Assembly (NCBI RefSeq): GCF_051020955.1
Contig: NW_027476094.1
Span: 1,112,501-1,176,500, forward strand
Origin: Megalopta genalis
Taxonomy: Eukaryota > Arthropoda > Insecta > Hymenoptera > Halictidae
DNA: 64,000 bases
Direction: 5' to 3'
Shown here piece after piece: positions 57,350-64,000 of the stretch. The notes under the pieces were generated by a model. The model was not told where the DNA came from and made no database searches. It worked only from the letters and a program-made list of their open reading frames with translations. Numbering within the stretch: the stretch's first letter is position 1; each line of letters starts with the position of its first letter. The position numbers and the translations under genes were made by a program.

Positions 57350-58786
57350 TGATCAACTAGAACAACAAGAACAACAAGAACAACAAGAACAACAAGAACA
57401 ACAAGAACAACAAGAACAACAAGGACAACAACAACAACAACAAGGACAACAACATCAACAACAACAACAACAAGATCAACAAGATCAACATGAACAGTAA
57501 GAACAACAAGAACAACAAGAACGACAAGAACGACAAGAACGACAAGAACAACAAGAACGACAAGAACAACAAGAACAACAACGAGAACAACAAGTACAAC
57601 AAGAGCAACCAGAGCAACCAGAGCAACAAGAACAACAAAAACAACAAGAACAACAAGAACAACCAGAACAACAAGAACAACAAGATCAACAAGATCAACA
57701 AGAACAACAAGAACAACAAGAACAACAAGAACAACAAGAACAACAAGAACAACCAGAACAAACAAGAACAACAAGAACAACAAGAACAACAAGAACAACA
57801 AGAACAACAAGAACAACCAGAACAAACAAGAACAACAAGAACAACAAGAAAAACAAGAAGGACAAGCCCCACAAGCCCAACAAGAGCAACAAGAGCAACA
57901 AATGCAACAAGAGCAACAAGAGCAACAAGAACAAGATCAACAAGAACAACAAGCACAACAAGAACAACAAGGACAACAACAACAAGAACAACAAGGACAA
58001 CAACAACAACAACAAGAACAACATGAACAGTAAGAACAACAAGAACAATAAGAACAACAAGAACAACAAGAAGAACAAGTACAACAAGAACAACAAGAAC
58101 AACAAGGACAACAAGAACAACAAGAACAACAAGAACAACAAGAGCAACACCAACAACAAGAACAACAAGATCAACAAGAACAACAAGAACAACAAGAACA
58201 ACAAGAACAACAAGAACAACAAGACCAACAAGAACAACAACGAGAAAAACAAGAACAACAAGAACAACAAGAACAACAAGAACAACAAGAACAACAAGAA
58301 CAACAAGAACAACAAGAACAACAAGAACAACAAGAACAACAAGAACAACAAGAACAACAAGAACAACAAGAACAACAAGAACAACAAGAACAACAAGAAC
58401 AACAAGAACAACAAGAACAACAAGAACAACAAGAACAGCAAGAACAACAAGAACAACAAGAACAACAACAACAACAAGAACAACAAGAACAACAAGAACA
58501 ACAAGAACAACAAGATCAACAAGAGCAACAAGAGCAACAAGAACAACAGGAACAACAAGAACAACAAGAACGGCAAGGACAACAACAACAACAAGAACAA
58601 CAAGAACAGAAAGAACAACAAGGACAACAAGAACAAGAACAGCAAGAACAACAAGGACAACAAGAACAAGAACAGCAAGAACAACAACAACAAGAACTAC
58701 ATGAACAACAACAACAAGAACAACAAGAACCACAACGACAAGAACAACAACAACAAGAACAACAAAAACAAGAACAACAAGAACAA

Positions 58787-58817
<31 letters not shown>

Positions 58818-59509
58818 AAGAGCAACAAGAGCAACAAGAGCAACAAGAGCAACAAGAGTAACAAGAACAACAAGATCAACAAGAACAACAAGCACAACAA
58901 GAACAACAATGACAACAACAACAAGAACAACAAGGACAACAACAACAACAACAAGAACAACATGAACAGTAAGAACAACAAGAACAACAAGGAGAACAAG
59001 AACAACAAGAACAACAAGAACAACAAGAACAACAAGAACAACAAGAACTACAAGAACAACAAGAACAACAAGAACAACAAGAACAACAAGAACAACAAGA
59101 ACAACAAGAACAACAAGAACAACAAGAACAACAAGGACAACAACAACAATAACAACAAGAACAACGAGAACAACGAGAACAACGAGAACAACGAGAACAA
59201 CGAGAACAACGAGAACAACGAGAACAACGAGAACAAGGAGAACAACAAGAACAACGAGAACAACAAGATCAACAAGAACAACAAGATCAACAAAAACAAA
59301 TAGAACAACAAGAACAACAAGAACAACAAGAACAACAAGAACAACAAGAACAACAAGAACAACAAGAACAACAAGAACAACAAGAACAACAAGAAGAAGA
59401 ACAGCAAGAACAACAACAACAGGAACAACAAAAACAAGAACAACAACAACAACAAGAACAACAACAACAGGAACAACAAGAACAACAAGTACAACAAGAA
59501 CAACAAGGA

Positions 59510-59540
<31 letters not shown>

Positions 59541-59897
59541 AACGAGAAAAACAAGAACAACAAGAAAAACAAGAACAACAAGAACAACATGAACAACAAG
59601 AACAACAAGAACAACAAGAGCATCAAGGGCAACAAGAACAACATGAACAACAAGATCAACAAGAACGACAAACACAACAAGAACAACAAGAACAACCTGA
59701 ACAACAAGAACAACAAGAACAACCTGAACAACATGAACAACAAAAACATCAAGAACAACAAGAACAACAAGAACAACAAGAACAACAAGAACAACAAGAA
59801 CAACAAGAACAACAAGAACAACAAGAACAACAAGAACAACGAGAACAACAAGAACAACAAGAACAACAAGAACAACTAGAACAACAAGAACAACAAG
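56614..59897 (+). repeat. Rearranged copy of 15.6-16.6 kb and 4-5 kb material
   Basis: 56614 to about 56940 follows 15657-15990 (deletion motif, GAAGAACAAGTAC, CACCAACAAC). From 57357 it follows the 4.2-5.0 kb material, with GATCAACATGAACAGTAAG, GAACGAC patch, insertion pair (57753 and 57817, 64 bp apart) and the GCCCC marker (57860). A pure run (about 58255-58435) follows. A CGA cluster at 59162-59240 and the GAGCATCAAGGGC marker at 59618 lead into the next block. CCTGAAC occurs twice, 27 bp apart, near 59694 and 59721. Confidence 0.82.
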
Positions 59898-60427
59898 ACA
59901 ACATGAACAGCAAGAACAACAAGAACAACAAGAACAACAAGAACAACAAGAACAACAAGAACAACAAGAACAACAAGAACAACAAGAACAACAAGAACAA
60001 CAAGAACAACAAGAAGAACAAGTACAACAAGAACAACAAGAACAAAAAGAACAAAAAGAACAACAAGAACAACAAAAACAACAAGAACAACAAGAACAAC
60101 AAGAACAACAAGAACAACAAGGACAACAACAACAATAACAACAACAAGAACAACAAGAACATAGCAACAACATCAACAACAAGAAGAACAACAACAACAA
60201 GAACAACAACAACAACAAGAACAACAAGAACAACAAGAACAACAAGAAAAACAAGAACAACAGCCCAACAAGAGCAACAAGAGCAACAAGAGCCCCAAGA
60301 ACAACAAGAACAACAAGAACAAAAACAGCAACAAGAGCAACAGGAGCAACAAGAGCAACAAGAGCACCAAGAACAACAAGAACAACAAGAACAACAAGAA
60401 CAACAAGAACAACAAGAACAACAAGGA

Positions 60428-60458
<31 letters not shown>

Positions 60459-62248
60459 AACGAGAAAAACAAGAACAACAAGAAAAACAAGAACAACAAG
60501 AACAACATGAAAAACAAGAACAACAAGAACAACAAGAACAACAAGAACAACAAGAACAACAAGAACAACAAGAACAACAAGAACAACAAGAACAACAAGA
60601 ACAACAAGAACAACAAGAACAACAAGAACAACAAGAACAACAAGAACAACAAGAACAACAAGAACAACAAGAACAACAAGAACAACAAGAACAACAAGAA
60701 CAACAAGAACAGCAAGAACAACAAGAGCAACAAGAACAACAAGAACAACAAGAACAACAAGAACAACAAGAGTAACAAGAGCAACAAGAACAACAAGAAC
60801 AACAAGCACAACAAGAACAACAATGACAACAACAACAAGAACAACAAGGACAACAACAACAACAACAAGAACAACATGAACAGTAAGAACAACAAGAACA
60901 ACAAGGAGAACAAGAACAACAAGAACAACAAGAACAACAAGAACAACAAGAACAACAAGAACAAGAACAACAAGAACAACAAGGACAACAACAACAATAA
61001 CAACAAGAACAACAAGAACAACAAGAACAACAAGAGCAACAAGAGCAACAAGAACAACAAGAACAACCGGAACAACAAGAACAACCAGAACAACAACAAC
61101 AACAAGAACAACTAAAACAACAACAACAAGAACAACAAGAATAACAAGAACAACAAGAACAACAAGGACAACAACAACAACAACAAGAACTACAGGAACA
61201 TCATGAACAGCAAGAACAGCAAGAACAACAAGAACAACAAGAACAAGAACAGCAAGAACAACAACAACAAGAAGAACAACAAAAACAAGAACAACAACAA
61301 CAACAAGAACAACAAGAACAACACGAACAACAACAAGAACAACAAGAACAACAACAACAACAACAACAACAACCAGAACAACAACAACAACAACAACAAC
61401 CAGAACAACAAGAACTACAACAGCAACAAGAGCAACAAGAGCAACAAGAGCATCAAGGGCAACAAGAACAACAAGATCAACAAGATCAACAAGAACGACA
61501 AGCGCAACAAGAACAACAAGAACAACAAGAACAACATGAACAACATGAACAACAAGAACAACAAGAACAATAAGGACAACAACAACAATAACAACAAGAA
61601 CAGCAAGAACAACAAGAACAACAAGAGCAAGAACAGCAAGAACAACAAGAAGAACTACATGAACAACAACAACAAGAACAACAAGAACAACAACAACAAC
61701 AACAGGAACAACAACAACAACAACAACAACAAGAACAACAAGATCATCATGAACAGTAAGAACAACAAGAACAACAACAACAACAGGAACAACAAGAACC
61801 ACAACGACAAGAACGACAACAACAAGAACAACAAAACCAAGAACATCAACAAGAACAACAAGAGCAAAAAGAACAACAAGAACAACAAGAACAACAAGAA
61901 CAACAAGAACAACAAGAACAACAAGAACAACAAGAACAACAAGAACAACAAGAACAACAAGAACAACAAGAACAACAAGAACAACAAGAACAACAAGAAC
62001 AACAAGAACAACAAGAACAACAAGAACAACAAGAACAACAGGAACAACAAGAACAACAAGAACAACAAGTACAACAAGAACAACAAGAACAAAAAGAACA
62101 AAAAGAACAACAAGAACAACAAAAACAACAAGAACAACAAGAACAACAAGAACAACAAGAACAACAAGAACAACAAGAACAACAAGAACAACAAGAACAA
62201 CAAGAACAACAAGGACAACAACAACAATAACAACAAGAACAACAAGAA

Positions 62249-62279
<31 letters not shown>

Positions 62280-63208
62280 AAGAACAACAAGAACAACCGG
62301 AACAACAAGAACAACCAGAACAACAACAACAAGAACAACTAAAACAACAACAACAAGAACAACAAGAACAACAAGGACAACAACAACAACAACAAGAACT
62401 ACAGGAACATCATGAACAGCAAGAACTACAAGAACAACAAGAACAACAAGAACAACAAGAACAAGAACAGCAAGAACAACAACAAAAAGAAGAACAACAT
62501 AAACAAGAACAACAACAACAACAAGAACAACAATAACAAGAACAACAAGAACAACAACAACAACAACAACAACCAGAACAACAAGAACTACAACAGCAAC
62601 AAGAGCAACAAGAACAAGATGAGCAACAAGAGCAACAAGAGCAACAAGAGCATCAAGGGCAACAAGAACAACATGAACAACAAGATCAACAAGAACGACA
62701 AGCACAACAAGAACAACAAGAACAACCTGAACAACATGAACAACAAGAACAACAAGAACAACAAGGACAACAACAACAATAACAACAAGAACAACGAGAA
62801 CAACGAGAACAACGAGAACAATGAGAACAACGAGAACAACGAGAACAACGAGAACAAGGAGAACAACAAGAACAACGAGAACAACAAGATCAACAAGAAC
62901 AACAAGATCAACAAAAACAAATAGAACAACAAGAACAACAAGAACAAGAAGAACAACAAGAACAACAAGAAGAACAAGAAGAACAACAAGAGCAACAAGA
63001 ACAACAAGAACAACAAGAACTACAAGAACAACAAGGACAACAAGAACAGCAAGAACAACAAGAACAACAAGAAAAACAAGAAGAACAACAAGAACAACAA
63101 CAAGAACAACAACAACAACAACTAGAACAACAAGAACAACAAGAACAACAAGAGTAACAGGATCAACAAGAGCAACAAGACCAACAAGAACAACAAGATC
63201 AACAAGCA

Positions 63209-63239
<31 letters not shown>

Positions 63240-63745
63240 AAGAAAAACAAGAACAACAAGAACAACAAGAACATCCAGAACAACAAGATCAACAAAAACA
63301 ACAAGAACAACAAGAACAACAAGAACAGCAAGAACAACAACAACAAGAACAACAAAAACAAGAACAACAACAAGAACAACCAGAACAACAAGAACAACAA
63401 AAACAAGAACAACAAGAACATCAAGAACAACAAGAACAACAACAACATGAACAATAAGAACATCAACAACCAGAACAACAAGAACAACAACAGCAACAAG
63501 AGCAACAAGAGCAACAAGAGCAACAAGAACAACAAGAACAACAAGAACAACAAGAACAACAAGAACGGCAAGGACAACAACAACAACAACAACAACAAGA
63601 ACAGAAAGAACAACAAGGACAACAAGAACAAGAACAGCAAGAGCCACAACAACAAGGACTACATGAACAACAACAACAAGAACAACAAGAACAACAACAA
63701 CAACAGGAACAACAAGAACAACAAAAACAAGAACAACAAGAACAA

Positions 63746-63776
<31 letters not shown>

Positions 63777-64000
63777 AAGAGCAACAAGAACATCAAGAGC
63801 AACAAGAGCAACAAGAGCACCAAGAGCAACAAGAACAACAAGAACAACAAGAATAACAAGAACAACAAGAACAACAAGGACAACAACAACAACAACAACA
63901 AGAACAACAAGAACAGCATGACCAGCAAGAACAACAAGAACAAGAACAGCAAGAAAAACAACAACAACAACAACAAAAATAAGAACAACAACAACAACAA
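59897..64000 (+). repeat. Third copy of the 16.9-21 kb block, cut by the window end
   Basis: The order deletion motif (59897), CATAGC (60160), pure run (60519), CAACTAAAACAAC (61111), GAGCATCAAGGGC (61448) and the 1.7-kb module (62396) matches 16961-21302. A private one-base loss (AACAGCCC at 60261) and a loss near 62065 that removes the second deletion motif distinguish it. A CGA-to-TGA change at 62822 is also private. The block continues past the window. Confidence 0.88.
60519..60710 (+). repeat. Pure 9-mer run, about 21 units
   Basis: This is the third member of the run set at 17620 and 22414, with identical flanks and about 12 to 18 fewer units. Confidence 0.92.

Larger units (their letters stand above)
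26702..57833 (+). other. Paired one-base-insertion motif CCAGAACAAACAAG
   Basis: CCAGAACAAACAAG has one extra A compared with CCAGAACAACAAG and moves the register forward by one. It comes in pairs: 26702/26748, 41662/41708, 46832/46878 and 50243/50289 (46 bp apart), and 53074/53138 and 57753/57817 (64 bp apart). A single related form, CCAGTACAAACAAG, is at 29521 and 51778. The spacings are a multiple of 9 plus 1 (45+1, 63+1), as expected if a segment holding the insertion was itself duplicated in tandem. Confidence 0.9.
1461..59911 (+). other. One-base-deletion motif GACAACATGAACAGC, 16 copies
   Basis: The expected GAACAACATGAACAGC has lost one A, giving GACAACATGAACAGC and moving the triplet register back by one. 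Starts: 1461, 2915, 15657, 16961, 19398, 21755, 24204, 30775, 31671, 32456, 33163, 38892, 39251, 44559, 56614 and 59897. Most follow CTAGAACAACAAG or CTAGAGC; 30775, 32456 and 38892 follow CTTGAAC instead. Identical context shows one ancestral deletion spread by block copying. No function is implied. Confidence 0.92.
1982..62661 (+). repeat. GAGCATCAAGGGC landmark, 20 copies
   Basis: This is the best single landmark for tracing modules. Starts: 1982, 9895, 10975, 12561, 13440, 14508, 16665, 18669, 21440, 23511, 24935, 28297, 39886, 43845, 45272, 48467, 50812, 59618, 61448 and 62648. It is usually followed within 60 bp by GATCAACAAGAACGAC and then by GCACAAC, GCGCAAC or ACACAAC. Those last variants separate the copies into subgroups: GCG at 18.7, 23.5, 43.9 and 61.4 kb; ACA at 14.5, 16.7, 21.4 and 59.6 kb; GCA in most others. 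Confidence 0.9.
1..64000 (+). repeat. 9-bp (AACAACAAG)n satellite array filling the window
   Basis: Every line of the window is made of the 9-mer AACAACAAG or close variants of it. Common variants replace GAA by GAG or GGA, or CAA by CAG, CGA, CCA, CAT, TAA or AAA. Orientation is the same from end to end: no stretch reads TTGTTGTTC on the + strand. T is very rare on the + strand (about 2% by eye). No unique sequence longer than a few tens of bases interrupts it, and both window ends lie inside the array. Six-frame translation gives only repeat peptides. This is what a eukaryotic satellite with higher-order structure looks like; the species cannot be told from the sequence. I see no gene, RNA gene, mobile element or regulatory site anywhere in it. 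Confidence 0.97.
19913..64000 (+). repeat. Six copies of a 1.4-1.7 kb module (CTACAGGAACATCATG to CTAGAAAAAC)
   Basis: The module opens with GAACTACAGGAACATCATG followed by CAAGAACTACAAG and closes at CTAGAAAAAC. Copies are 19913-21302 (1390 bp, internal loss), 24665-26381 (1717), 39634-41320 (1687), 45020-46478 (1459, internal loss), 48224-49901 (1678) and 62396 to the window end (at least 1605). Shared order inside is CATAAAC, GATGAGC, GAGCATCAAGGGC, CCTGAAC, CGA cluster, AAATAGAAC, GAGTAACAGG, CATCCAGAAC, CGGCAAGGAC, GGACTACATG, CATGACCAGC, AAAAATAAG and CAACCGGAAC. The copies have almost the same variants, so amplification is recent compared with the rest of the array. Confidence 0.9.

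Noticed and set aside
1..64000. CRISPR array or repeat-spacer arrangement
   Set aside because: There are no unique spacers between conserved repeats; the variable parts are the same 9-bp satellite, and no cas-like gene exists.
1..64000. GAA-type triplex, G-quadruplex or left-handed DNA forming repeat
   Set aside because: C breaks every purine run after a few bases, there are no runs of G, and purines and pyrimidines do not alternate regularly.
1..64000. Telomeric repeat
   Set aside because: The unit has no resemblance to known G-rich telomere repeats, and higher-order blocks of several kb do not fit.
1..64000. Assembly or sequencing artefact
   Set aside because: Rare variants recur in the same order in many separate blocks, each with private differences, which random error would not give. 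Unit numbers in pure runs may still be inexact.
1..64000. tRNA, rRNA, riboswitch, terminator or polyadenylation signals
   Set aside because: The near absence of T on one strand rules out the base pairing such structures need, and I saw no recognisable conserved motif.

Overview
The whole 64 kb window is one continuous tandem-repeat (satellite) array. I find no gene in it. The core unit is 9 bp, AACAACAAG on the + strand (CTTGTTGTT on the other), built on a 3-bp rhythm in which CAA and GAA triplets alternate. A clean array of this unit would be two-thirds A, about 22% C, 11% G and no T. The window stays close to that: I estimate T at about 2% of the + strand from sampled lines, without an exact count. 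The array never reverses direction and contains no unique insert, transposon, rRNA, tRNA or CRISPR. It runs off both ends, so 64 kb is a minimum length. A gene-free array of this size points to a eukaryotic nuclear satellite, but nothing in the sequence identifies the species.

The array is a mosaic rather than a uniform one. Variant 9-mers (GAG-, CGA-, GGA-, CCA- and TAA-bearing) form recognisable strings. These strings are repeated as modules of about 0.3 to 5 kb, in tandem and at distances of up to about 48 kb. Main layout: 1-5.0 kb, older mixed modules with a tandem pair at 3.6-4.6 kb. 5.0-10.6 kb, CGA clusters, a long pure run and a 1.74-kb tandem duplication. 10.6-16.6 kb, modules spaced about 2.4 kb. 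16.56-26.4 kb, a tandem duplication with a 4.8-5.1 kb unit. 26.4-30.1 kb, a module copied again at 41.3, 46.5 and 49.9 kb. 30.1-39.2 kb, a distinct domain of 0.7-0.9 kb repeats and dense CGA (CpG) clusters. 39.2-53 kb, repeated copies of the 1.7-kb and 1.1-1.7 kb modules. 53-56.6 kb, a second copy of the 5.5-10.6 kb region. 56.6-64 kb, rearranged copies of the 15-21 kb material.

The triplet register is kept for long stretches, up to about 5.7 kb. I could place 42 register shifts along the window. Almost all belong to five recurring sequence motifs plus four one-off events. The shifts are therefore inherited through copying of large blocks, not made independently.

Long open reading frames exist on both strands, with repeat-peptide translations of QQE, NNK, TTR, LLF, LVV and CCS types. 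The longest are 2,143 and 2,096 codons on the minus strand. All follow from the scarcity of stop codons in a three-base repeat and I do not annotate them as genes. No promoter, ribosome-binding site, terminator or polyadenylation signal is supported.
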